This document shows, one piece after another, positions 8,092 to 15,108 of a stretch of DNA of 28,762 nt (positions are counted from its first letter, which is position 1; the number at the start of each line of letters is the position of its first letter). The position numbers and the translations under genes were made by a program. This DNA comes from a virus: the IMG/VR virus record IMGVR_UViG_3300042565_000887, positions 1 to 28,762 of that record; one strand, 5' to 3'. The notes below the pieces were generated by a model. It ran no database searches, was not told the DNA's origin, and saw nothing but the letters and a program-made list of their open reading frames with translations.

Positions 8092-8727
8092 TTAATAAGC
8101 CCACTTTGCATCTCCTAAAATCTCGTCGGAATCCATCCAGCTTTCATCCCATTGCGCATTGGTGGCAGCGTCCCAGTCCGGAATCGCTGATGCAGCGTCT
8201 TTTCCAGTCAGCGAAACCGGTAGCCACTTGATGCGATTGTTCGGGTAAATGGCCAGTTGTCCGTTTTCCAGTTTTATTACGTTGGCTTCTTTGTGCTCCT
8301 CAAGTAGCTCGGCATCTCCGATGTCAAACATTCCAGAGGATTGACCTTCTGGCAAATAGTCGATGGTGAACCAGTAATGACCTTTAGCGGGTGCAAATCC
8401 TTTGCCTAAATTGATTAGCACAGGCACATCCGCTAATTGATCTTTACGCCAGACTTCGATGGAGCCGGAAAGGCATTCCCACATCTGCACTTTATGCAGC
8501 GGCAAATTAGGCTTGTCGTCTTCGTCCGGTTCAAACCAGAACACGCAATGCGGCGGAACTTTGTCGTAACAAGCCGCATATTTATCAACCCAAACTTGAA
8601 AGCATAAAGGCCTATTACGCATGGCCCGCACAGATACGAGCCATGCCGGTTCATATTCATTTACCGATCCGCCAAAGGCATCACAACGAATATACACCCT
8701 AGCTTTTGGGCAATTTACGTTTCGCAT
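8092..8727 (-). CDS. Hypothetical protein between scaffold and capsid genes
   Basis: A 211-residue soluble protein starting MRNVNCPKARVYI, two bases after the scaffold stop. It is rich in Trp and in acidic residues (WFEPDEDDKPNLPL, KVQMWECLS, IEVWRKDQLADVP, and an acidic C-terminus with WDESWMDSDE). There is no signal peptide, membrane segment or catalytic motif that I recognise. Scaffold and capsid genes are usually adjacent, so a gene inserted here may work in head assembly, or it may be an accessory cargo gene. Codon frame and tight spacing support it as real. Confidence 0.7.
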   Translation of the reverse strand: MRNVNCPKARVYIRCDAFGGSVNEYEPAWLVSVRAMRNRPLCFQVWVDKYAACYDKVPPHCVFWFEPDEDDKPNLPLHKVQMWECLSGSIEVWRKDQLADVPVLINLGKGFAPAKGHYWFTIDYLPEGQSSGMFDIGDAELLEEHKEANVIKLENGQLAIYPNNRIKWLPVSLTGKDAASAIPDWDAATNAQWDESWMDSDEILGDAKWAY

Positions 8728-8729
8728 AA

Positions 8730-9569
8730 TTAGCGCTGAGAAGCCTCAAACAATCCTTTTAGCTTTGCCAGCGCTGCCTGTTGAGCTTCCGGCCCATTCT
8801 TGCCAGTGAAATCGTCACCTTTTTGGATGCGATCCATTTGTTCTTTGTAAGTAGCCTGACTTTCAGAACTAACCAGCCCCTTGTCGTCGCTGATCATCTC
8901 ATCAAAGCGCAAAGCTGCACGGATAAAGTGCGGATTGTTACCCAGTCCACTGGCTTCCAAATCGACGCCCATTGCAATCGCTCCACGGTTTGCACGCTGC
9001 CAGTTGTTCTTGGCGTCGTCTTTCCATTCGGCATTGAGTTCAGCAACCATTGCTTCAACCTGCTCTTTTTGAGCCGACTCAGATTTTGCCACAATGCTGC
9101 TGATATTCTCATTATTGAGATTAATCAATTCATGCAGCGCTTCCGGTGGCACGCCGTATTTGTGAGCAATGCCCGCAGCTTTTCCGGCTAATTCAGCATT
9201 CCATTCAACGCCTTCAGGAAGGTTGTCAGGTGCCTTGATGCCATAGTCTTCCGGCTTCTCAGGCGCTCCGGTAAACTTGCGAAGATCGGCATAATACTTG
9301 GCCTGATCCTCTGGCGATGCGTCGGCCCCAGGTTTTTTTGGAGCCTGCGATTTAGCGCCGAAAGCTTTTTCAAGCTGAAGATAAGAAGCGCCTAGTTGGT
9401 CAACCTTTGGCTCGCCCTTCTGCGCATCCCAAAACTTTTCAGGAATGTAATCAGGCCGCGTTACCGTAGAAGGTACTGCCTCGATTGGCGTTGTCGTCGT
9501 TTCAGTTGTGGTCGCTGCTTGCGTTTGCAATGCGTTGTCCGCCGGTGGTGGTGTGGTTTCGGTTTCCAT
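8730..9569 (-). CDS. Capsid assembly scaffolding protein
   Basis: A 279-residue, strongly acidic, Ala/Glu/Gln/Lys-rich protein. Residues 1-35 are Thr/Pro-rich and disordered. A conserved scaffold motif, RPDYIPEKFWD, follows at about 38-48. The middle (LGASYLQLEKAF, EDQAKYYADLRKFTGAPEKPEDYGI) is typical of podovirus scaffolds. The C-terminal helix (PEAQQAALAKLKGLFEASQR) would bind the capsid protein. Position after portal and before capsid agrees with T7 gene 9. It directs procapsid assembly and leaves before DNA fills the head. An imperfect operator-like palindrome lies inside the gene at 9106-9121. Confidence 0.87.
   Translation of the reverse strand: METETTPPPADNALQTQAATTTETTTTPIEAVPSTVTRPDYIPEKFWDAQKGEPKVDQLGASYLQLEKAFGAKSQAPKKPGADASPEDQAKYYADLRKFTGAPEKPEDYGIKAPDNLPEGVEWNAELAGKAAGIAHKYGVPPEALHELINLNNENISSIVAKSESAQKEQVEAMVAELNAEWKDDAKNNWQRANRGAIAMGVDLEASGLGNNPHFIRAALRFDEMISDDKGLVSSESQATYKEQMDRIQKGDDFTGKNGPEAQQAALAKLKGLFEASQR
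9106..9121. promoter_or_regulatory. Operator-like palindrome, site 5 (TTCTCA-TTAT-TGAGAT)
   Basis: One mismatch from the TTCTCA-N4-TGAGAA pattern. It lies within the scaffold coding sequence (residues LNNENISS), away from a gene start, so it is the weakest member of the set and may be chance. Confidence 0.25.
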
Positions 9570-9577
9570 AAGAAAGA

Positions 9578-9970
9578 TTAAATGCCGTTAGCTTTGCAGA
9601 ATTGCGAGTAAGCGTCGTTGCCGTAATGATTAACAAAGCATCGCGCAAAGTATTGCGTGCCGGGTGTGCCCCACTCAAAGCCGATAGCAAAAGTAATGCC
9701 TGCCGCTAGATCATCACAACTAGCGGCAGGCTCCGACGCCGACGGATTACCGACAACCTCCGGCGCGGAAATTGGTTCAACAGTTAAGGATTCGTTAACA
9801 GTTGGCGCTTCGGCGACTTCAAAAGTAAGGCCCTCAATGCCTGCGACTTGGCGGATTTGCCCAATGATGCGCGGCGCTGGCTTGGCGTTCATCCATGCGA
9901 TATTGCCAATGATATTGCCGATTATCTCGCCGTCGCGGTCAATTTGATTGTCTGGTGTGATCGTGATCAT
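9578..9970 (-). CDS. Hypothetical protein carrying a strong internal RNA hairpin
   Basis: A 130-residue protein (MITITPDNQIDRDGEIIGNI), overlapping the preceding gene by 4 bases. It has a beta-rich N-terminal half (about 1-55), a Ser/Pro/Glu-rich linker (about 56-83) and a C-terminal part with FAIGFEWGTPGTQYFARCF. No family recognised. It belongs to a chain of three coupled small genes between portal and scaffold. The mRNA contains a perfect 12-base-pair hairpin at 9698-9731 in the linker region. Confidence 0.65.
   Translation of the reverse strand: MITITPDNQIDRDGEIIGNIIGNIAWMNAKPAPRIIGQIRQVAGIEGLTFEVAEAPTVNESLTVEPISAPEVVGNPSASEPAASCDDLAAGITFAIGFEWGTPGTQYFARCFVNHYGNDAYSQFCKANGI
9698..9731 (-). 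ncRNA. 12-bp perfect hairpin with loop complementary to gene leaders
   Basis: Arms GCCTGCCGCTAG (9698-9709) and CTAGCGGCAGGC (9720-9731) are exact inverted copies around a 10-base loop. In the mRNA the loop reads UUGUGAUGAU, the exact complement of AUCAUCACAA at the methyltransferase start and of the AUCAUCAC core at five other starts. ATTACTTTT follows the hairpin, so an intragenic attenuator is an alternative. It lies inside a coding gene; calling it an RNA element is inference. Confidence 0.4.
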
Positions 9971-10194
9971 AATCTGTCAATTTCCTTTAGTAGCAGTGGG
10001 TTCAATTCTCCTGTCATAAAATTCGCACGATTAGGCGCTGAAATCCTGTTAATGAGTTCAGACTGAACTGCGACATACACGGCGGATGTCATTTGTTTAT
10101 CCTCTAACAACGCTACAATCTCAGACCTCGAAAGATCGGATAGCGTCAGGTTAGATAATGCGAATTCTCTAAATGTGAGTTTTTTTTCAGTCAT
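9967..10194 (-). CDS. Small hypothetical protein (75 aa)
   Basis: The start chosen is ATG at 10194, giving an ATGA overlap with the gene before it; a longer frame to 10257 would lie in that gene. MTEKKLTFREFALSNLTLSDLSRSEIVALLEDKQ is predicted helical, with repeated Leu-Ser-Asp spacing, followed by a second helix (YVAVQSELINRI). No membrane segment and no recognised family. Coupling to the portal-scaffold block suggests a minor head or assembly role, but this is position only. Confidence 0.6.
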   Translation of the reverse strand: MTEKKLTFREFALSNLTLSDLSRSEIVALLEDKQMTSAVYVAVQSELINRISAPNRANFMTGELNPLLLKEIDRL

Positions 10195-10472
10195 GTTTCT
10201 TGTTCTTGCGGTTTTTCGGTTTCTGGAATGCCCTTTAGGTGCATCGTAAATAGCCATCGAAGCGGCTCTTTCTGCCCTTCTCGGAATGCTGCTTTAACTA
10301 CATCGCCGCCTTGCTCGAAAGCGGGATTAAGAATACCGCCCACGTCTGCGTTGAGTGAGCGGAAAACTAGCTGAAAATCCGGCTTGTCGAAGAGTCGAAG
10401 AGCGGCTTTTAACACGTCCTTCTTTTCGTCGGCAGTGAGCGGCGTCAGTAGCTCAGGTGATGATGGTGTCAT
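10191..10472 (-). CDS. Small hypothetical protein after portal (93 aa)
   Basis: Begins MTPSSPELLTPLTADEKKD and is largely helical (VLKAALRLFDKPDFQLVFRSL, then DVVKAAFREGQKEPLRWLFTMHLKG), ending in an acidic, polar tail. The start ATG at 10472 is 9 bases past the portal stop and follows an ATCATCACAC leader; codons 3-6 contain a second CATCATCAC. No Shine-Dalgarno is visible. It opens the chain of three coupled small genes. Function unknown. Confidence 0.65.
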   Translation of the reverse strand: MTPSSPELLTPLTADEKKDVLKAALRLFDKPDFQLVFRSLNADVGGILNPAFEQGGDVVKAAFREGQKEPLRWLFTMHLKGIPETEKPQEQET

Positions 10473-10482
10473 GTGTGATGAT
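10473..10482 (-). promoter_or_regulatory. ATCATCAC-type leader before the post-portal gene
   Basis: The mRNA reads ATCATCACAC directly before ATG at 10472. No purine-rich Shine-Dalgarno lies between it and the portal stop at 10482-10484. It is one of six such leaders. Confidence 0.45.
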
Positions 10483-12164
10483 TACGCCCCGACTAATTCC
10501 TTCACTTTGTCAATACCGCCAGCACTATTTACAGCGCTGCCCATTTCTTTCGCCATCATGGCCGCTTGCTGCATTTGCTGTGCCTGTGCGCGTTGTTGCT
10601 GAATAGCCTCGACATCTTCACGCTTGCGGAGCAGCCCTTCAGGAGCACCAACGAGCCTTGATTTCTCGCGGATGTAAAAAGTTGTGTCGATATTGTCCAT
10701 AACCGTAGGATCAATGGCAGCAATCGAAGCGGCCGTCTGCATGACTTCATCGGCGCCGCGAGCGTTCCAGCTATCAATCGCCATTGCAAGGCGTGACGTG
10801 AGCGCAATCTCTGGATCGGCGACTTGCACAAAGCCACGTCCGACAAGCTCATAGGCTTCTTGTGGAGGTGGTGGAAGCAAGCCATTCTCAGCGCAAAGCT
10901 CGAAGGCACGGCGTAGATGCGGCTCAATCGTCTCTCTTACGTCGCGGTGATAGATAGGCCCCACAGTGTCCAGTTTTTCACCGGCACGTTGTGCCACTTC
11001 ATAAGCAGTCATCTCGCGGTCAATGCTGGCAAACATCTGGAACATATCGAGCGAGCAAAGGCGCTTGATCATGTCTTGACGCATACGCACACGTTCCAAA
11101 GCAACGCTCCATTCACCTGTGACCGGCACAGGATAAACACTTTCAGGCCCCATGCCGGAAGGGTAATAATTCAGCGCCCGTGCTGCCGTTTTGAGACTTC
11201 CTTCAAACGTGTCAGGCACAAGCATCGGAGGAAAGACTTGCTTCTCCGCAAACACGTCCATCATTTGCTGGATGAAATTGAGCTGGCGAGCTTCTGGCAG
11301 AATGGCAAACCCTGGACCGTAGCCCCATCCAGTGGAGCCAATCATTGCGTCATAGGACAAGTAACGGCCAACGGTAAAAGGAAACCCGTCGTAACCGCCT
11401 TCTTGAACCATCTTCTTTGACGACATCTCGACGTAGGCCGAGACATACTTCTTGCGCGTCTTGATGTTGTATCCGTATGCGCCAACCTTGGAAGGCTCGC
11501 GAGGCTCGACGATGTGAATGAATGTGAAGCTCTTTCCTTTGCTGTAATCGCCCTGAAAACAGTCTTTGATGACCTTGGGAAGATTGTCTTCGCCGAATTG
11601 CTGACGTGCCTGCTCTGCCGTTAGTTCAAACTCGCGGATGAATCGGTAGCATTTGCCGAATGGATCAAGCTCAAAGACGTAGGTGCCAATCTTGATCTTT
11701 TCAAAGCGCAGTCGATTGCCCTCGCCCATCTCGGAGAAAATGGCAGTTGTGCCAAAATTCCAAAGGTCGGCTACGGATTCAAGGCGCTCGAGTTGGAAGT
11801 TGCTACGGCTGTTCACCTCTTGATTGAGAATCTGCGAGCACTCCGAGAGCCAACCTTTCACAGAGTCGTCATTTTTCAGCTTCAGATTAGGCTTCAGCGA
11901 AATCCATGGTTGAGACGCCGGAGTTGTCCATGACGTGTAAGCAGATACGGCGCGCTGCACGGAGTCGGTAGCAGTCGCGTCGTAGATTTGCGCCTCCTTG
12001 TTACTATCCGGCATATATCGCTTTTCTGTAATGCCTGCCTTGCGCGGGCTTACGTAGTTGGCGATGTCCTGCCAAATTTGATCTTGAGTCGACACGCGCT
12101 GATCCTTCAGCCGCTGATAACAGCTAAGCCACTTCTTTGTTTGCTCCGTGCCTTCGTCGTTCAT
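10482..12164 (-). CDS. Portal (head-tail connector) protein
   Basis: A 560-residue protein matching the podovirus head-to-tail connecting family (T7 gp8-like, usually 500-560 residues). Telling segments are the N-terminus (LSCYQRLKDQRVSTQDQIWQ), RAVSAYTSWTTPASQPWI (about 68-85), the wing region with FSEMGEGNRLRFEKI, the clip and stem around GWGYGPGFAILPEARQLNF, and the C-terminal Gln/Ala-rich crown (QQQRAQAQQMQQAAMMA). The dodecamer seats at one vertex, serves as the packaging channel and binds the terminase and gp11-like adaptor. It starts one base after the stop of the proline-rich gene (TAATATG junction). Confidence 0.93.
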   Translation of the reverse strand: MNDEGTEQTKKWLSCYQRLKDQRVSTQDQIWQDIANYVSPRKAGITEKRYMPDSNKEAQIYDATATDSVQRAVSAYTSWTTPASQPWISLKPNLKLKNDDSVKGWLSECSQILNQEVNSRSNFQLERLESVADLWNFGTTAIFSEMGEGNRLRFEKIKIGTYVFELDPFGKCYRFIREFELTAEQARQQFGEDNLPKVIKDCFQGDYSKGKSFTFIHIVEPREPSKVGAYGYNIKTRKKYVSAYVEMSSKKMVQEGGYDGFPFTVGRYLSYDAMIGSTGWGYGPGFAILPEARQLNFIQQMMDVFAEKQVFPPMLVPDTFEGSLKTAARALNYYPSGMGPESVYPVPVTGEWSVALERVRMRQDMIKRLCSLDMFQMFASIDREMTAYEVAQRAGEKLDTVGPIYHRDVRETIEPHLRRAFELCAENGLLPPPPQEAYELVGRGFVQVADPEIALTSRLAMAIDSWNARGADEVMQTAASIAAIDPTVMDNIDTTFYIREKSRLVGAPEGLLRKREDVEAIQQQRAQAQQMQQAAMMAKEMGSAVNSAGGIDKVKELVGA

Positions 12165-12165
12165 A

Positions 12166-12447
12166 TTAGCGAGATGGGAATTGAGTCATAAACCCGCCGA
12201 TATTAGTGGACTTCGGCTTAGGTGCTCGCGTGTTAATCATTACGCCTTCACCGCCAGAACCAAGCGCACCGATTGAGCCGAGCGCCGTTTTTGGTGCCAG
12301 CGGATTCATTGGATTGATTGTTTTATCAAGGCCCATGCGACGATAAGCGGCTGTGCTGGCCTGCTCTCCGTCAGCCGAGTCAGCACGAACTGGCGCAGGC
12401 GTAGGCGGTGGCGCTTTGGGTTTCTGTGGTTTTGGACTGCCTCCCAT
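12166..12447 (-). CDS. Proline-rich small protein upstream of portal, gp7.3-like by position
   Basis: A 93-residue protein, start ATG at 12447 (MGGSPKPQKPKAPPPTP); the open frame reaches 12555 but that part overlaps the previous gene. The first 25 residues are Pro/Lys-rich and disordered; the rest is Gly/Ala/Asn-rich (ALGSIGALGSGGEGVMI). T7 places gp7.3, a 99-residue low-complexity tail assembly and adsorption protein, at exactly this site, and similar short proteins precede the portal in many podoviruses. Equivalence to gp7.3 is inferred from position and composition. An operator-like palindrome lies 15-30 bases before the start. Confidence 0.65.
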   Translation of the reverse strand: MGGSPKPQKPKAPPPTPAPVRADSADGEQASTAAYRRMGLDKTINPMNPLAPKTALGSIGALGSGGEGVMINTRAPKPKSTNIGGFMTQFPSR

Positions 12448-12461
12448 AATTGAGCGATTCT

Positions 12462-12477
12462 CTCTCACTTTTGAGAA
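12462..12477. promoter_or_regulatory. Operator-like palindrome, site 3 (CTCTCA-CTTT-TGAGAA)
   Basis: Belongs to the TTCTCA-N4-TGAGAA set with one arm mismatch. It covers the stop codon of the gene at 12465 and lies just before the proline-rich and portal genes, a suitable place to control the head block. Confidence 0.4.
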
Positions 12478-12791
12478 GTCGCAAGCCTTTTTCTCAATCG
12501 TTGATATGGAATCCAATGCGTCTCTCCATTGTGCTCGCGGCAAAATCCTAGCCATTTGCGCTTGTCTTTTAGCGGGTCAATGCTGACAAAATAATCAAGA
12601 TTGCCCACGGCCAGCGTCACAAAAACGGCAAGCTCTGAGTAATCGCCGTAGTCTCGACTCGTATCAAACGCGCAGATGAAACAGTCAGGCGAGCAAAAGA
12701 CATAGCCGTCCGTCAGATGCTCTTTCATCATGTCGTTAAAGTTAATGCCTAGCTCTTTGGCTAGATCGTAGGCTTCTTGAAATGGCGTCAT
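12465..12791 (-). CDS. Hypothetical phage protein (108 aa)
   Basis: The start chosen is ATG at 12791, which overlaps the stop of the HTH gene by 4 bases (ATGA); an upstream start at 12851 would overlap it by 64. The protein has an N-terminal helix (MTPFQEAYDLAKEL), a Cys pair (FCSPDCFICAFD, about 52-62) and a compact second half (LDYFVSIDPLKDKRKWLGFCRE, HWIPYQRLRKRL). Four Cys in total may bind metal, but spacing is not a standard finger. No family or function recognised; it sits between terminase and portal genes. Confidence 0.65.
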   Translation of the reverse strand: MTPFQEAYDLAKELGINFNDMMKEHLTDGYVFCSPDCFICAFDTSRDYGDYSELAVFVTLAVGNLDYFVSIDPLKDKRKWLGFCREHNGETHWIPYQRLRKRLATSQK

Positions 12792-13084
12792 TTCTTGAAT
12801 CTGGGCTTGAAGTTGTGCAGGCGATAGACCTGAACAGCGCTTTCGCTGCATTTCAGAATCTTAGAGATGGCCCAGTTTGAATGCGTTTCCCAAGCTCGAT
12901 CACTGATTTGTGGCAACTGCTCTTTAAGCCTCGTGCGTGTCGTCTTATCCGGCGCTCTTGGCAATCCTAGTTTACGCCTGAACTTAGTGACTGTCTTTTC
13001 ACAGCAACCAAGCTGCTTAGCGATTACCTCGTTTGTTTGGTTCCAATCGGTGACGGAGCTGAAATCTACTGCGTTGTGTAACAT
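12788..13084 (-). CDS. Putative DNA-binding protein with two helix-turn-helix segments
   Basis: A 98-residue basic protein. Two segments look like helix-turn-helix units: TNEVIAKQLGCCEKTVTKFRRKLG (about 17-40) and SNWAISKILKCSESAVQVYRLHNF (about 69-92), separated by a basic linker (KTTRTRLKEQL). Both have the A-x3-L/I then T/S-V pattern of such motifs. It directly follows the large terminase gene and precedes the head genes, so a late-gene regulator or a packaging-site-binding role is possible. The start at 13084 follows two perfect tandem copies of ATCATCATCAC and has no Shine-Dalgarno. Confidence 0.7.
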   Translation of the reverse strand: MLHNAVDFSSVTDWNQTNEVIAKQLGCCEKTVTKFRRKLGLPRAPDKTTRTRLKEQLPQISDRAWETHSNWAISKILKCSESAVQVYRLHNFKPRFKK

Positions 13085-13106
13085 GTGATGATGATGTGAT
13101 GATGAT
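13085..13106 (-). repeat. Tandem 11-base ATCATCATCAC leader (two copies)
   Basis: Two identical 11-base units (13085-13095 and 13096-13106) lie between the large terminase stop and the ATG at 13084, touching both. They fill the whole gap and form the strongest of the six ATCATCAC-type leaders. Confidence 0.6.
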
Positions 13107-14407
13107 TAAGTCTGCTGCCATTCCTGGCGTCTGCGCGGCGATTCTGGACTATTGTATCCGGGAATCAAGCCTAAACGATCTGCCTCTGCCATGGTTCGCA
13201 CGCCGTCAGCGACGTGAGATGCCCACGTGTGAAGCGGGACGTTGCGAACAATGCCGCTTGATGAATCAGGCGCGGACTCGTAAGCTTTGAGTCCTTTGAC
13301 GCCCATCTCACAAGCTGGGATGCGGAACTCAAACGTAGGCATTAGGCCCATGACGTAATCGACGCCCTGCCACACGTCAGGGATCACAGGCACAACGACA
13401 ATGTTTTTGAATCCTGCTGCAATGGCATCGCTCTCAAATGTCACGCCGTTGCGCTGCGTTTGGCGTGCATCGTGCGGCATGAAGTGTTTTCCGTAGTTGT
13501 AACCCTTCGCGGCCATATGTGCGCATCGCTCCTGAATCGTGAGCGGAAGGCCAATGTCGCAGTCGATCCAGCGGAAATGCCCGAATGCCGAGCGTTGACC
13601 ATACCACACCGTTGTATTGCGCGGCCCGCCCAAATCCCAGAACGTGTGAACCGGCGAACGTCCATCAATCGGGAACTCTCCAATCCTGCCCTCTGCTGCC
13701 GCTGCCGTCATGTATCGGCCATAGATTGCGTTCTCGTTGGCAATGTTGAAATCACAATAGAACTCCTGTCTGATTAGCGGCTCAGACATTCCAGATCGTC
13801 GTTCCTCGTCAATCTGTGCCAGCGTGATGGCTCCGGTATCCTCAACGCTCAGAACCTGGGTGAACCAAGACTCGTTTGTTTTAGCCATCTTGAGCATGTC
13901 GAAGAAGTGATTTTCTCCGCGAGGCGTGCCGTTGAACCAAGCGAAGCCGCCGTTTTCTGCCAGAATCGGGCGCGTGTAATCCCACGCCAGCGGATTCTGA
14001 TTCTGAAACTCCGAGAACACAACGCCGTAGTAGTTGCCGCCCACAACGTCCAGGTTGTCAGTGCCCAGAATCTGAATCGTTGAGCCGTTGATTAGCTCGA
14101 TTCGCATGTCCGTTTGATTCGGAGGCTTAGCGAGCAGTTCCTTCGGTATGTGGTCGATGACGCGCATTCCATTAGTCACGTCCACGTTAGTCCATAAAGC
14201 CTTGCGTCCTAGTGCTGCCGTTGGAAAATAATAAGCTAGGTTGCACGGCTTTTCTACAGCTTTGGTAATGAGTCGATTGAGGCACATTTTATCCTTACCA
14301 CATCGGCGATGCCAAACCATTAAACACCGCTTATAAGTATCCATAGCCCTCCACATGGGAAGCTGGTAATCACGCGGGTTGAATCGGTGTGGGAGTTCAA
14401 TGGTCAT
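13106..14407 (-). CDS. Terminase large subunit
   Basis: A 433-residue packaging motor. The ATPase half shows an adenine-side motif (NPRDYQLPMWRAM), a Walker A variant HRRCGKDK at 33-40, Walker B GVVFSEF at 128-134 (Glu as catalytic carboxylate) and the coupling motif NGTPRG at 159-164. The nuclease half has the RNase H-like acidic residues: FWDLGG (D258), WIDCD (D282/D284) and PHDAR (D313). It cuts concatemers and pumps DNA into the procapsid through the portal. The start overlaps the DpdA-like stop by 4 bases. Confidence 0.93.
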   Translation of the reverse strand: MTIELPHRFNPRDYQLPMWRAMDTYKRCLMVWHRRCGKDKMCLNRLITKAVEKPCNLAYYFPTAALGRKALWTNVDVTNGMRVIDHIPKELLAKPPNQTDMRIELINGSTIQILGTDNLDVVGGNYYGVVFSEFQNQNPLAWDYTRPILAENGGFAWFNGTPRGENHFFDMLKMAKTNESWFTQVLSVEDTGAITLAQIDEERRSGMSEPLIRQEFYCDFNIANENAIYGRYMTAAAAEGRIGEFPIDGRSPVHTFWDLGGPRNTTVWYGQRSAFGHFRWIDCDIGLPLTIQERCAHMAAKGYNYGKHFMPHDARQTQRNGVTFESDAIAAGFKNIVVVPVIPDVWQGVDYVMGLMPTFEFRIPACEMGVKGLKAYESAPDSSSGIVRNVPLHTWASHVADGVRTMAEADRLGLIPGYNSPESPRRRQEWQQT

Positions 14408-15108
14408 ATTGCTAAACTTAGCTCCTTGTGAGGCAATGCGTCACCCTCTAACCATTGACCCAATGCTCTAGCTTGTCTGCCGTTTTCGGTGCCTTGCATC
14501 CAGCCTGTGCCATCCACAGACTCCACACGCCAACGCTCGCATATATGAAGACGCTCGACCTCATTGACTCGACCAACATGGACACGAATCCCAGTCTGTG
14601 CCCACATAGGCAATGAACGCCATTTCCACTCAGTTGTCCCGCCAATAAACACCACTTCAGCATTTGTTGGAATGTCATCAGGAGTCATTCCATCCTGAAC
14701 CGCTATCGCTAAAGGCCATCCGTAACGAGCTACAACAGGTGCGTATTTCTCCCATTTAGCCAATGTCGACTCACGGTCTGCCACCACGTCAGGCACAAGC
14801 ACCCAACGAGGATTCAGCTTTTGATCTCGCACGTTGTTCAGCATCGCCAACCAGGCTTCCTCACTCCACTCTCGGCCAGTTGTCCAACTAGCAAAAGCAT
14901 CGTTATCAAGGGCAAATGGCATCCACGGCCTAAGTTTTGTTTTTTTCATCGCAGATGGCCCGACTAACCAACCAATCTTACCTTCATGCCTCCCTGCCCA
15001 ATAATGCACGATGGCACTAGAGTTGTTTGATGGCATGACCATGAGTTTTCGCTTCACGTCTCGCGCCATGATCTGAGCCCAGTGCAGTTTTTTGATTTCA
15101 ATGCTCAC
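14404..15108 (-). CDS. DpdA-like protein (TGT-fold, possible 7-deazaguanine DNA transglycosylase)
   Basis: A 234-residue protein with a GTG start at 15108 (GTGA overlap with the small terminase). The motif series matches phage TGT-like/DpdA-type proteins: PFALDNDAFASW (65-75), WVLVPDVVAD (102-111), GWPLAIAVQDGM (130-141), VFIGGTTEWKW (153-163), VHVGRVNEVERL (177-188) and ESVDGTGW (196-203). The Asp in LDN (D68) and in SVDG (D199) fit the general base and nucleophile of the tRNA-guanine transglycosylase fold. Known DpdA enzymes swap guanine in DNA for 7-deazaguanines. No preQ0 synthesis gene (folE, queC, queD, queE) is in this window, so the substrate would come from the host or from genes outside. 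It lies between the terminase subunits. Family call is good; activity is inference. Confidence 0.72.
   Translation of the reverse strand: MSIEIKKLHWAQIMARDVKRKLMVMPSNNSSAIVHYWAGRHEGKIGWLVGPSAMKKTKLRPWMPFALDNDAFASWTTGREWSEEAWLAMLNNVRDQKLNPRWVLVPDVVADRESTLAKWEKYAPVVARYGWPLAIAVQDGMTPDDIPTNAEVVFIGGTTEWKWRSLPMWAQTGIRVHVGRVNEVERLHICERWRVESVDGTGWMQGTENGRQARALGQWLEGDALPHKELSLAI

Noticed and set aside
13085-13106. A CRISPR or direct-repeat array
   Set aside because: The repeats are 11 bases with no spacers and sit only in a start-codon leader.
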